Assembly (NCBI GenBank): GCA_019828545.1 | Contig: JACVRA010000190.1 | Location: 186,001-250,000 of the forward strand | From: Paracamarosporium sp. OC-R06-R3 | Lineage: Eukaryota > Ascomycota > Dothideomycetes > Pleosporales > Didymosphaeriaceae | Direction of reading: 5' to 3' | DNA: 64,000 nt | Part shown: positions 43,701 to 55,064 of the stretch, one piece after another | Layout: every line of letters begins with the position of its first letter | Position numbering within the stretch: the stretch's first letter is position 1 | Translations under genes and position numbers: made by a program | Notes under the pieces: generated by a model | Databases searched by the model: none | Seen by the model: the letters and a program-made list of their open reading frames with translations, nothing else | Told to the model about the DNA's origin: nothing

Positions 43701-45664
43701 GCAAAGTCGACAAGTTCACTCAGGACAGCCACATCTTCTTCGTCATCGATGTTATTCAGTAAAAGCGCCCCGCATTGGAGAATCAGGTCGCTTGGACACA
43801 AGACCTCGACGGTGTTGTAAGTTTCCCGTAATGCTTTGATAGCCATGATACGGAGAGATCGTGGCCTGCTGCTGTCTTTAACGATTCCTGAAACCATGCT
43901 GCGGCAAGCTTCGAGCCATTTTGCATTCGAGGGATGTAGATACCGTTCGTCGACGTAATATTTGATGACGTTTTCAGTGGTAGAATCGCCGAGGCGGTGC
44001 GCAAGACGCATGAACAAATCCATGACAGCATCTTTTTGCACAAAGTCAAGGTCGCCGCTTAAACCGTCCATCTTGTTGAGAACCTTGAAAACTCTGTCTT
44101 CAGAGTGACGCGCCATGTTTTCCACACGGGGATTAGGCGCAGCTAAGTCGAGGTTCGAGATGACATCGCCAGCCTCGTCTCCATTGGATACAACTGAACC
44201 AGCCCCGCTCATTACAGTAGGGCGAGATATTGAGCCATTTCTGGAAGTTGTTTCTTCATCCGTTGTCTTCTCTAACTGAGCCCGCAGCCTCTCATCGCTT
44301 CGCTCGGCACACGTGAGGATGATGTCCAGCAGCTCAGTCCAATCGACTTCCGAGAGCAACAATTCTTGTAGAGAGGCATCTGAGAGCACGGCGTCTATAA
44401 CATCCAAGACGTACTCTTCCTGGGATTTGTGAGGATTGTGGATAGAAGCTTTCAATGCGGGGAATAATAATGACATAGGCACAATGGGGAGGCCATTGCG
44501 TCCGTTCTCAAGGAGCAGTTGCTGCAAAACCTGTATTGTTCCTCTGTACGCGCTAGACTCACGATTTTTGCGAACAGGACCGTCGTTCAGAGTACGCAAG
44601 AGGGCATTTACGGCGACCTGTCCCACGTGCGATTTGAAAAGGTTGCTTAAAGTGTTCCAAGTCTGCTTCTGGAGATCGTCAAGCTGACGGTGGACGGCGC
44701 ATAAGACTTCCAAGCACGGACGCAAGGCATGATTCGGTATGTGCACGTAGGTGATGATGGTGTCGAACAGTCGGATGGCGTTTTCAATGTCCGGTAACCG
44801 GGTAGTCTCTTGACATATCGTTATGACTTTGTTTAGCAAACGTTCCAGATCGTCGTCACGGAAGATCTTGGAGTTGAACTTGCAGACATCGATAGTGTAC
44901 TGGAACAGCTGCGCCAGGTTCTCCAACTCTTGGACAGGGTCCACGGTCTTCTTGCTGCCGCTGGTTTTCCGCGACGCTCTGTACGCCTCAACGCTCTGCT
45001 TGTAACAGGCGTCAAATGAAGTCAGGATAAAATGGGCTAGCGATGACTCGCACGCTTCCACATGGCGACCGCCATTTGTAAGAGCAGCAATGATGTCGAG
45101 GCGCTTGTCGAAGCTCCGATCGCTCTTACGCAGGGAAGCGGCGTCGAAAAGGACGTTGCGTTCGAGAGCGTTGAGCTTGGGCAGACCCACGCAGTATCTG
45201 AGGAGCCTATAGCCCGACTCTGCAACATCGTCTGGCTGCTCCGGGAGAAGCATGTCGCTTGCGCGGGACCACAGATCGAGCACGTTCTCAATGACATAGT
45301 CCTCCATTATCTTGCAGATCTTGTCCACGGCCACAGCGCGCTCCGCGAACGGGTGGCTCCTATCCAACTGCTCGACAAGGCCATCCAGCTCGGGAGGGCC
45401 TCCCAACACTGGCCGCGCATGTCTGGAAACAATGTGCTCGCTGATGCGCTTGAGGGAGCCGTCAGCGGACGAGGCCGTTGGGCTGGCTAGCGTCTCGGCA
45501 AGGGACGAGGAGCGAGCCGGGGTGTAGATGGTCGACGAGGCAGAGGGTGGCGACGTTGGGCTCTTCAGGCGGCCTCCGGTCAGAGAACGAAAGGCGCCAA
45601 AGAGGGCGGAGGAGGAAGACCGGCGGTCGGGCGTGCGCGGGACATTGTCGGCCGGCGGAGACAT
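40768..45664 (-). CDS. TSC2: Tuberin homologue TSC2, Rheb GTPase-activating protein
   Basis: Exons 45664-41936 and 41889-40768; 1616 aa. Tuberin with hamartin inactivates Rheb and so restrains TOR. The N-terminal Ser/Pro-rich stretch is followed by the alpha-solenoid tuberin N-terminal region (HPFAERAVAVDKICKIMEDY and on). The C-terminal RapGAP domain starts around FHSSSYIGILPDD. It carries KVGVIYIGDGQTDEREIMMN and the Asn-thumb helix KKRHIGNDFVNIIYNDSG, then FNYVHIVISPE. A disordered Gln/Ser tail closes the protein. The intron (GTAAGC to CATAG) joins SRRP to PQCATR in frame. S. cerevisiae lacks this gene; S. pombe and many filamentous fungi have it. Confidence 0.92.
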
Positions 45665-46144
45665 GTGTCTCGCAGTCGGGCGGGCGGGAGGAGAGGCAGC
45701 TGCGTGTCGGGCAGGGCTGTCTTGGTGGTGGGCTGCGGGAGGGCGACGGTTGCGGGCGCAGGTTCACTCATCGAAGCGACGGGCGGGGTCGCGAGGGCAC
45801 ACAGGACGAGCGAGGGAGCGGTGCAGGTGGTGGCTCGGGTGGCGAGAGGGCGCGGGCTCAGGCATGCCGGGCGCTCATGTTTGGGGGCGTGGTGAAGGAC
45901 GGCGTGGGCGTGGGGAGAGCAGGAGCGACCAGGTCATGAGGACGGGACGGCAGCGGCGACTTGCTTTGCGGCCGAAAATCACGAAATCCGGGGAAGCTGC
46001 ACGCGGCACGCTGCGGCCCGCGCGCCCAGCTGCCGCCCGCCGCGCTGTTTGGCAATCTGTTTTGCTGCCTCCAAAATAATCACTGCCCCCATCCCACCGC
46101 CGCTCCGCTCCACCGCACACCTCCTTCGGTGCGCCGCTCCCACC
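45665..46144. promoter_or_regulatory. GC-rich bidirectional promoter TSC2-CSE1
   Basis: 480 bp between divergent housekeeping genes, strongly GC-rich, without an obvious TATA box. Open frames in it are due to composition. Confidence 0.5.
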
Positions 46145-49122
46145 ATGGCCACCGACCTGCCCACGCTGTCCAAGCTGCTCGAGGCCAGCTTGGACCCCCG
46201 CCAGAACAAGCAAGGCAAGTGTGTTTGTGCCCCGCTACAAAGCTGTATATACTGACCTGGCCTGCCAGCCGAGGCCGCCATCGCCCAGGAGCAGTCCAAG
46301 CCGGGCTTCTCTCTTAGTCTTCTTCAGATCGTGGCCGGTGACTCGTTCCCGCCGACCATCCGCCTCGCGAGCGCCCTGTACTTCAAGAACCACATCAAGC
46401 GGAATTGGGTCGACGAGAATGGCGCCCATCTTCTTCCCCCAGACGAGGTGGTCGCCATAAAGCGCGAGCTGATCGGCCTTATGGTCAGTGTGCCGCCCAA
46501 TCTGCAGGCCCAGCTTGGTGAGGCTATCAGCGTCATTGCAGACAGCGACTTCTACGAGCGGTGGGACACGCTGGTCGCCGACCTCAAGTCACGACTGACG
46601 CCCGACAACACGACCGTCAACATCGGTGTCCTACGCGTAGCCCACTCCATCTTCAAGCGATGGCGCCCGCTCTTCCGCTCCGATGCCCTCTTCACCGAAA
46701 TCAACCACGTCCTGACCCAGTTCAGCGAGCCGTTCCTGAAGCAACTCGAGTACACCGACGCCATCATTACAAACTCGCAGAACAACCCCGAGGTGCTGAA
46801 AAGCGCCTTCACTGAGCTTGAATTCATTGTCAAGATCTTCTACGACCTTTCTTGTCAGGACTTGCCGCCTGTCTTTGAGGACAACCTCGCCGGCATCTCG
46901 AGTCTCCTGCACAAATACCTTGTATATGATAACGCCGCATTACATACCGATAGCGACGACGAGTCCGGCGTTCTGGAATTCACAAAGGCCGGCATATTCG
47001 AGGTGTTGATGCTCTATGTGCAAAAGTACGAGGATGTGTTTGGCGCACAACTACCTCAGTTTGTTCAGTCGACATGGCAATTTCTCATGTCCGTGGGCTT
47101 GGAGACCAAATACGATATTCTGGTTAGCAAAGCGCTGCAGTTCCTCACAAGCGTTGCATCGACACAACATGCCGCGTCTTTCAACGATCAGAATGTTTTG
47201 GTCCAGATTATGGAGAACATCATATTGCCCAATCTGACTTTACGCGAGTCTGACGTAGAGCTCTTCGAAGACGAGCCGATTGAGTTTATCCGCAGAGATC
47301 TCGAGGGCTCAGATAACGACACAAGGCGGAGGGCAGCTACCAATTTCTTGCGTACTCTAATGCAGCGCTACGAGGATCTCGTAACGAACACGGCCCAGAA
47401 CTACATTAATCGCTACCTCCAAGAATATGAGAACGATCCCCAAGAGAATTGGAAGCACAAGGACACCGCTGTCTATCTATTCTCAGCCGTCGCTGCTCTA
47501 GGAACCGTGACGGCTGGGAAGGGTGTCGTGAGTGTGAATCCCAGTGTCAACGTTCTGAAATTTTTCCAGGATAACATTGCGTCTGACCTGCAAGGGCAAA
47601 GCGTGAGTCTCATCTTAAAGGTGGACTCTGTGAAGTTTCTATACAACTTTCGCAACCAACTTTCACCCGAGCTGTGGCGCGCTGCCTTCCCTCTGCTTGT
47701 AAATCACCTAGGTAACTCCAACTATGTGGTCCACACTTATGCCGCCATTGCTGTGGAGCGTGCCCTATACCTGACGGATGAGAACACCAAAGCGTCCGTT
47801 ATCCCGAAGGATCAGGTCGTCGGATCATCAAAGGAACTACTGTCCCACTTGTTCAAGCTCATCACCAAGGATTCAGCACCCGAAAAGATACAAGAGAACG
47901 AGTTCCTCATGAAGTGCGTGATGCGCGTTCTGATCTTCATCCGTGATGGCGTGCTACCGATAGACGAGTTGGTCCTCACCTACTTCGTCAACATCCTTAA
48001 GATCATACGGCACAACCCGAGCAATCCTCGGTTCCAGTATTTCTTGTTCGAAGCCCTCGGTGCTTTGATCCGATTTGCTGCGCCAACACACAGTCAACTA
48101 TTCGAAACCACGCTCGCCAATCCCTTCCAGGCCATTTTGGCGGACAATGTCGAGGAATTTGCACCATATGTCTTTCAGCTCCTTGCTGCATTGCTAGAGG
48201 CAAACCCTTCCGGTGCGCTCACCAGCTACTATCAAAGCCTCTTTCAGGTCATCATACATCCCAGCGTATGGGACTCGAGAGGCAATGTTCCAGCTTTGGT
48301 CCGTTTGCTTACTGCAATTTTGGCGCGAGACGCGCAGAATATCGTCGCAAACAACCACTTGGAACCGATGCTCGGCATCTTCCAGAAGCTGGTTTCGTCC
48401 AAAGCTAACGAGACATATGCTTTCGAGCTCATTGAGACCATCGTTGCTGTCGTTCCTACCTCGGCTCTTCAACAATATTACCCTACTATCCTTCAACTTA
48501 TGATCACTCGTCTTTCGAGCATGAGGACGGAAAACTTTGCGCAGCGCTTCATCGCTTTCTATCACTTCATCTCCTCTCGGGAGGGAATGGGTGCGGACTT
48601 CTTCATTGCAATTACTGACCAAGTCCAGCACGAGTAAGTAACAATGCAATGGTGCTGAGATCACCGCTAATCGTGAACAGTGTTTTCAAGGGCATCTACC
48701 TTTCGATCATTCTCCCTGAAACCCAAAAGTTGACCCGGCCGATCGACCGAAAGACTGCTGTGGTCTCGTTCACCAAGACCCTTACAGACTCCCAGGCTTT
48801 CGTCGACCGGTATCCCAAAGGCTGGAACTTGACCACACAGCGACTCATCGAGTTGTTGGTCAATCCGCCAAAGGTTAACAAGGGCGATGATATCATCGCA
48901 GATGCGGACGTCGATGAGTTGGGCTTTGGTGTCGGCTTCACGCAGCTCAACACCTGCAAGAAGCCGCCCAAGGATCCGTTCCCTGAAATCATGGATGTAA
49001 AAGCATGGGTTGGGCAATTCTTGAAGGAAGCGAACTCGAGACACAACGGCAAGATTGTCACCTTTGTACAGGAGAGACTGGAGCCTGCGACGAGGCAGGC
49101 GTTAGCCGAATACATACAGTAG
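46145..49122 (+). CDS. CSE1: Importin-alpha re-exporter CSE1 (CAS exportin)
   Basis: Exons 46145-46214, 46269-48633 and 48681-49122; 958 aa, the normal length. Cse1 returns importin-alpha from nucleus to cytoplasm with Ran-GTP. The importin-beta N-terminal domain is clear (ALYFKNHIKRNWVDENGAH), and HEAT repeats fill the rest (FAQRFIAFYHFISSREGMG near the second splice site; GFGVGFTQLNTCKK near the end). The first intron begins GCAAGT rather than GT. The GC-AG splice is needed to give DPRQNKQAEAAIAQEQSKPGF in the conserved frame. Confidence 0.93.
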
Positions 49123-49447
49123 GACGGAGTAGTTTGAGATTCGGATGGGATTGGAAAAATAGAAGATGATATGATACCAGCTGCGCGACGATGGACATAC
49201 AGGTAGGTGGGTAGCCGAGATGGCAAGCTAGCATCTACGTGTATACCGCACTCTAAACCTCAAAATATAACCAAAGATTTCCCCCAAATGCGTGCAAAGC
49301 TGTCTTGTACAACGTCTAATGCGTTGTGAACTGTTACCCCGAGGTACACCGTAACCTGCCACGGCATACCTCCATCGTGGATCCGCCCCTAAGTATCGCG
49401 CCCTCCCACAGCCCTCAAAACATCGTCTTCTTTTCTGCCCGATGAAA
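49123..49447. other. Short intergenic between convergent genes
   Basis: Holds the 3' ends of CSE1 and the alanyl-tRNA editing gene; nothing else seen. Confidence 0.5.
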
Positions 49448-50296
49448 TCACGCATCCACAACCTCATAACTAACCTTGCTAATCCCTTTCTGCCTCTTAA
49501 TCCCCCTAACCACCACCCTCCCCAGCTCCTTCAAACTACCCACATGCGTCCCCCCACACGGATAACTCCCCAACCCCCCAATATCCACGACCCTAACCTC
49601 CTCTCCCTCCTCCACAGCCGCGCCGTCCATCCCCCCAATACACTTCTTCCCCGCCTCATCCGCGCTCCAGAAATGAATCGCTATGCCGTGATCCTGACTA
49701 ACCAGTTCATCAACCTTCGCTTGGATCGCAGCCTTCGCATCGCCGGGAATCAAGCCTATGTTCTCCACGAACGCGGCGCCAGGGTAGTGGCTTGCCTTCC
49801 CGTCTTTCAGATCAGCAGGGAGACCGGCGGCGCCCGAGACAGCCAGGATGTTGATCGCGAGGCCGAGGACGTGGCCCGCGGTGTGCAGTCTGCTGTGCAG
49901 GATGCGCGTGGGGACGTCGATGTCTTGCCGTACTTCGAGGCCGACTTCTTGCTCTGTGAAGGTGGGTTCCTCGGGCTCGAAGGTCCCCAGGTGCAGGATT
50001 GAGGGGTCGACTTTGCGCACTTGGTGCACGGTGAATTTCGGGTCGCTGCCGGAGGGGGTCGGCGATGTGAGTGTTATGGTGCCTGTGTCCGAGGGCTGGC
50101 CGCCGCCTTGGGCGTGGAAGATTGTGCTTGGGGTGCGGAGGATGTAGGGGGTTTTGGTGCTGTTTGGGGGTGGTTTGAAGAGGGGTTGGGTCGTTGGAGG
50201 GAGGGAAGAGAGTGGGGCGATGGAGGAGAGGGTTGTGGTGTGTGAGTGGAGGTGGCCTTCTCGCTGGTAGAGGGGGTCTGTTTTTTGGTCGGCCAT
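49448..50296 (-). CDS. Alanyl-tRNA editing protein (AlaX/AARSD1-like)
   Basis: Single exon, 282 aa. Stand-alone relatives of the AlaRS editing domain hydrolyse Ser-tRNA(Ala) or Gly-tRNA(Ala). The zinc/active-site motifs are in place: HSRLHTAGHVL (HxxxH) and CGGTHVGSL (CxxxH). The N-terminal beta-barrel part has FHAQGGGQPSDTGTI, typical of the class-II AlaX/AARSD1 group. The ATG at 50296 (MADQKTDPLYQREG) was preferred over an upstream in-frame codon because family homology begins here. Confidence 0.9.
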   Translation of the reverse strand: MADQKTDPLYQREGHLHSHTTTLSSIAPLSSLPPTTQPLFKPPPNSTKTPYILRTPSTIFHAQGGGQPSDTGTITLTSPTPSGSDPKFTVHQVRKVDPSILHLGTFEPEEPTFTEQEVGLEVRQDIDVPTRILHSRLHTAGHVLGLAINILAVSGAAGLPADLKDGKASHYPGAAFVENIGLIPGDAKAAIQAKVDELVSQDHGIAIHFWSADEAGKKCIGGMDGAAVEEGEEVRVVDIGGLGSYPCGGTHVGSLKELGRVVVRGIKRQKGISKVSYEVVDA

Positions 50297-50951
50297 TGTG
50301 GATGTTTGTCTGGTTTGTGGTTTGAGATGATGGATGGTGGGTGGTTTGGTGGTGAATTGGGATGGTTTTAGTGGTGTGCCGCGGAGGTGGTCGATATGGC
50401 GTTGTGGAAAATAAAGGCGTGCCCGCATGTGCTGGATGCAATATATGTGCTAGAATTGGAAAGGACGGTGTTGGTCTGAGTCATGCAGGGCGCTGCGTCT
50501 ATGGAAGTTTCGAGATGTGCATTTGCATGTAAAGGTTTGTATAAACGCGCCCTAGATGTACATCATCGTGGCTAGCCTATTTAGGAAGGTCCGATCTAGC
50601 ATCGCGCAGATACTCATTCCCTATTACTGTTAGTCGGTTTGCGCAGGTTAAGCGTGTTGTCTTAATGTAGTGAATCGCTTTGAAAGCTGAACCATACAGA
50701 AGTCATCATCTCATAATGTAACCCATATAAACTGAATTGCTTTGCTGATTCGCGTTCGTTGCGCACCGGAGATTTCTCTATATGTAAACTAACATAACAT
50801 ATGCCCTTCGCTCATTATACGTTCAACGTATGTCAATCCCCAGGATCGTATCAGAATTTGAAGAGTGTGCATTGCCCCAGAGTAATTGGTACGAAGGTCA
50901 CCAACGCTCGAGGTTTCAACACGATGCCGTATAGTTCAGGCTTGGTATTGC
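50297..50951. other. Intergenic, no supported gene
   Basis: Lies between two minus-strand genes. The part next to 50300 is a GGTGG/TTTGG-rich low-complexity stretch that is probably the 5' leader of the editing-protein gene. Confidence 0.45.
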
Positions 50952-52015
50952 TCATATCCAGTCGTCGTTTGCAAAAAGTGCATCGGGCATACCTGGCCTG
51001 AATGCACGAAACGGTGCATCCTTGACTTCATCCCCAGCCCAACTAAGATGCACGTCAAACTGCTTTGGCAGTTTCACCTGCCGTAGCGGCGCCAATAATC
51101 TCTCCTCACAACCCGAATCTCGAAACCCATCGAAGTACATGAGCTTGACTCTTAGCCACTTCAAATTGGGCATCTCTGATATTATACGCCATGTGCCTTC
51201 CCACGTTGCCTCGTCATGGGGTGGATATAATGCAGGTCTGGATATAAGGAGAGCTTGAGCGAGCGGATCGTAGATGGGCCACGATATGCACCATTCTATA
51301 TCGATAGCTTGAACGAGAGACCATCGCTGGGGGAGGATGGTGGAGGAGAAGTAGCGAAGACAGTCGAGGTCAGAGAAGGCGAAGGTATTGGTGGAATACA
51401 GGAAGTTTATTGCTTCAGAATATCTAATTCCGTGTTAGTTAGTATCGATTGGAATAGGGTAAATTTTAGCGCCTACATTTGTCTGCAAGCCAGCAGTAAT
51501 GGAAGAACATCACCATCTGTGGGGGGTTGTTCGTCCACCGGTTCGCCCATTGGTGACCATATATTGTCAGGACTAAAGAAATTGAAATCTAGCGGGCATT
51601 TGGTAATGTTCTCAGCCTCGCAGCGGCGGTGGCCTAGCTTGTGCTTCTTGAGTAACATATGCAATGTGCTGTCGCCAATTGCTGCACGATAGATCATCTG
51701 TCTGATCTCAAGCGGGAGCTGCATGAGGCGTGATGTCGATTGATCAAGAACGACTCCGCGAGGAGGTTGTGGCTTCACGTCACCCTCTATCTCTTCTCCA
51801 TGGCTCCTGATAGTCAGAGCGCGCTCTGGAGGCCGAACGGGCAGCGGACGTGGTGCCATGGCTTGTCGTTTTTCGAAGCGGCGCTTGTCCGCAGATTCAC
51901 CGTGCGGTCGCAAGCGGCGTGGGCAGCAACACGATGTAAGAATGATATAGCAGCACAAAACAGGTGCACAGACAACACCAAGCGCGATTGTGGTGAGTGT
52001 AGCTTGCCGGGTCAT
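50952..52015 (-). CDS. DUF7730/F-box-like protein with N-terminal membrane segment
   Basis: Exons 52015-51477 and 51423-50952; 336 aa. The N-terminus has one transmembrane helix (LTTIALGVVCAPVLCCYIIL) followed by a Cys/Arg cluster (TSCCCPRR). A basic linker follows, then the motif SRLMQLPLEIRQMIYRAAIGD, a long insert, and LLLACRQIYSEAINFLYSTNTF, completed across the intron (AT + A). This LPxEIRxxIY ... LLxxCRQIYxEA pattern is the DUF7730/F-box-related family common in Pezizomycotina. Function is unknown. The first usable ATG is at 52015; the frame extends further upstream only with non-ATG codons. Confidence 0.7.
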
Positions 52016-52376
52016 ATTCAATGAAGCGAAGCTAGTAAAGAAAACGAAGATATGGCTCAAGGATGGTAATTCATCATGACGAATGACAAGGTGTACGCTC
52101 TATAGAGAACGATGGGAAAACGTATCTAGACAACAAGAAGAGATGGGGAAAGAGACACACTTCCATGCGAGGTGAGATTGGATGGGTGTGGCAGTACGTC
52201 AGACGAGGCTTGGTGCTCGGCTTTAAGGAGCTAAGAAGCGGGCGGTGGCAGATGGCAGAATCCGGACTTCGTCAACACAAATTCAATGTTCAGCTGGGCA
52301 TGCAGCAAGCTCTACACACAAGGACAGCACTTCTTTTTGCGTGGCTGAATTAGAATCGGTTGCTTGCAAGCTACGT
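52016..52376. other. Intergenic, no supported gene
   Basis: Lies between the DUF7730-like gene start and the P450 stop, both on the minus strand. Nothing recognised. Confidence 0.45.
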
Positions 52377-54359
52377 TCATGTTCTTCTGCATTTGATATT
52401 GGCTTCCAATTTCCCCACTGGAACAGCAGCAACCCACTCTTTCCGCTCAGGCAGGGGCACCAGATTCCAATCTTGATGGATCTTCTGGACACCAAAGGCT
52501 TGTGTGGGCTCACTGGGCTCTAGGCTAAAGTTGCGAACAATCTTAGACACGGAGATGTACAACTCCAGATAAGAAAAGCTAAAAGCTGTCAACAAAAACG
52601 AACTTTGATTGGTATCGAACAGTGCTGAACTTACTGTGCCCCCAGACAGATGTTAGCGCCTCGAGAGAAGGGTATGTAAAAGCGATCGCGAAGACGATCC
52701 TCACTTATTCCACGCGCATCGCTCGTTAACCATCTATACGGATCGAATGACTTGGGATTCGGATACGCTGTCGTGTCGTGAAGATACCAGATAGGAGATG
52801 AAGTAAGTACCGTCTGGCATCTAATCAGCAGGCCTTCCGCATATTAAGTTTATGACTACAAAGCAACGCACCCCTTCAGGAATGAATTTATTGTGCAATT
52901 CGATACCTCCAGGAGGGACTATCCTCGGAAGCATCGCCGCCGCAGCACCAGCCCAGCGAATGCCCTCTTTTACACAAGCTTGAAGACGAGGAATGTTCTC
53001 CAGGGTTGTCATATTTGTTGAAAAACCAACTGCGGCCAGGTCCTTATACAAGGTACTTTGGTATCCGGGATTGTGAGCCAGCGCCCACAAAATGTGGGCG
53101 AGCGTGGCAGACGTAGTATCAGTTCCTGGACCAAGGTTCTCTCTGGCTTCGGAAAGCGCGGTTTCAGATGGTAGGCCAGCGTTGCACAGCGTCTGGATTA
53201 AATTTGGAAAGCTCTCTGTGAGCTTGCTAGAGTTAGATGTAGCCGAAAGTGTTGCTCGCCACGATTCTTGACACCACTCGTAAAGTCAGCTTCATCGGTC
53301 TTATATTTTGTTCTTGTTGGTTTACCTTTTGAAAATCGGCAAGGCCTTTGGTATATTGTGTCCTTGATCCAGTAAAGCGAAACACTATACTTTCAAACTG
53401 TGTCCAAAGTTCGCATAGGAGGGGAAAGGTAGTAAGCTACATGAGATAACCTTCCGTCAGTATCTTTCAAAACTTCATATAAAGGGCTGGTACTGACTAC
53501 TGGCATCCAGGTAGCCTTTTCATCGTTCTTCTCAACCATAGCCAGCTTTTTCCCGCTTGCCCAAGCATCGATAGCTTGTATAGGTGTACCAAATGAGAAG
53601 TCAGCTAGTAAGAGTAAGTAGAGAGTCCCACATAAGTATCGATTGAAAGCTCAAGAACAGGTCTTACACATGATATCTGCCTCAAGGGCTCTTGACGACA
53701 CGCCTAGGTCAACCCTTGGGTTACCATTGCGAATCGTATGAACAAACCGATCAACATGAGTGGCAATAAGCTTCTCTAATTGTGGCACTTTACTCCGACT
53801 GAATAGTTGTGCCATGATCCTCCTGCGCTTTGCATGTTCTACTGGATCTCTATTCCATATAAATCAGCGCTGTCGTGAGGTTACAGGTCCAAGTAGACGT
53901 ACGTAATGGAAAAGAGCGCAGGATGGCCTCCTTGAACAAACTCGCCATAAACCCGGGGGTCCTTTCTAAATTTGCTTCCAACCTTGTGGACCACCTCATA
54001 TGTTTCGCGTGAGTAGAAGGATACTTCATTTGGTCCGATGCGAATTAAGGGCCCTGGGTAATGTTTAGGATTGCTTGCTACAAAGATAATGTTCATGAAT
54101 ATGAATACCTAGCTTCTGGTGCAGCTTTGGTAAATCTATTGTAATTGTACCGTTATACTCATGCGGAAAAGCCCATGCAAGCCTTGAGAAGGCTGCACCA
54201 AAGCCGGCATTTGGGATCTTAGATAGTGGCGATGTATACACCCAGATGACATGCTGGGATTCTATTTAGTTTATTATCAATGATTCAAGGAGGCTATCAT
54301 ACATAACCAATTACCGCAACGAGAACAGCCACAGCCACTTCCACTGTCAATAGAGCCAT
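52377..54359 (-). CDS. Cytochrome P450 monooxygenase
   Basis: Nine exons: 54359-54308, 54261-54109, 54053-53903, 53849-53668, 53604-53498, 53436-53326, 53276-52872, 52813-52635 and 52578-52377; 513 aa. Every junction keeps frame and restores conserved text. A short N-terminal hydrophobic anchor is followed by GPLIRIGPNEVSFYSRETYE, the C-helix region DPVEHAKRRRIMAQLFS, and FSFGTPIQAIDAW. The I-helix oxygen motif is GPGTDTTSATL, the ExxR is in CVKEGIRW, and PERF-like FDPYRW is present. The heme motif is FSRGANICLG. This resembles the fungal pisatin-demethylase-like P450s. The substrate is unknown. The gene is divergent from an amino-acid permease. Confidence 0.88.
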
Positions 54360-55064
54360 GATGACGCACAGAAAAATTGTGCAAATGTCTTGAGGCTCCG
54401 GATCACGACCGCCATCGGGAGATTTGTTAAGTGTATATAAAAGTCACGCGATCTGGTCTAAACATATCCAACTTGACTCTCTATGGAATTTGAGCCGTTA
54501 CTGAGGGTATTCAGTAGTAACTTAGTCGTAATACCGTCGGCTGTATAATCCTAATCTGGGCATTTCCGAGGTATCTATCTAGATTACCTATCACATCATT
54601 ACTGGACTGATGACGTGCTTGGCATCCAACGCGCATAAGGGAAAGCAGCGCCGAAATCGCCAGCTGAAATGCAAGCCTCGCCATCACTATTTTCGAGAAT
54701 CTAGGCGAAGTTAGCGACTCGCGCGCGAAGCTTAACTTCTAAGGGTGCATAGAGCGACGTAGCAACACTAGTGAGCCGCGTGGGACGCTGCCACATGCCA
54801 CCGAATCGGTCGTAAGAGGCTTTCTCAGGAAGGGAAACAAATTACCAGAAAGAAAAGGTGTCATTAGTTAAGCTCGGGGGTACAGCAGAGTTTTTGAAAG
54901 CGACCAATGATAATCCAGTCCTTCAACGTGGTCCTCCATTGAAGGTTTGGTGTAGCTATAAATTAGTACGTATCTCTTCTCGACACCAAATTCCTTCTTG
55001 TGCGACATCTGGATGCTGCTTACGAGAAGTAAGGCGTTAATCTCATAACAATATCACTACCGCC
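54360..55064. promoter_or_regulatory. Divergent promoter region P450-permease
   Basis: 705 bp between the two start codons; no gene seen. Sequence next to the P450 is AT-rich with possible TATA-like TATATAAAAG near 54436. Confidence 0.4.

Noticed and set aside
52016..52060. Longer start for the DUF7730-like protein
   Set aside because: The upstream codon is TTG; the first real ATG is at 52015.
54053..54109. Earlier acceptor in P450 intron 2 adding SNPKHYP
   Set aside because: The later acceptor (ACCCAG) gives the conserved KLHQKLGPLIRIGPN text.
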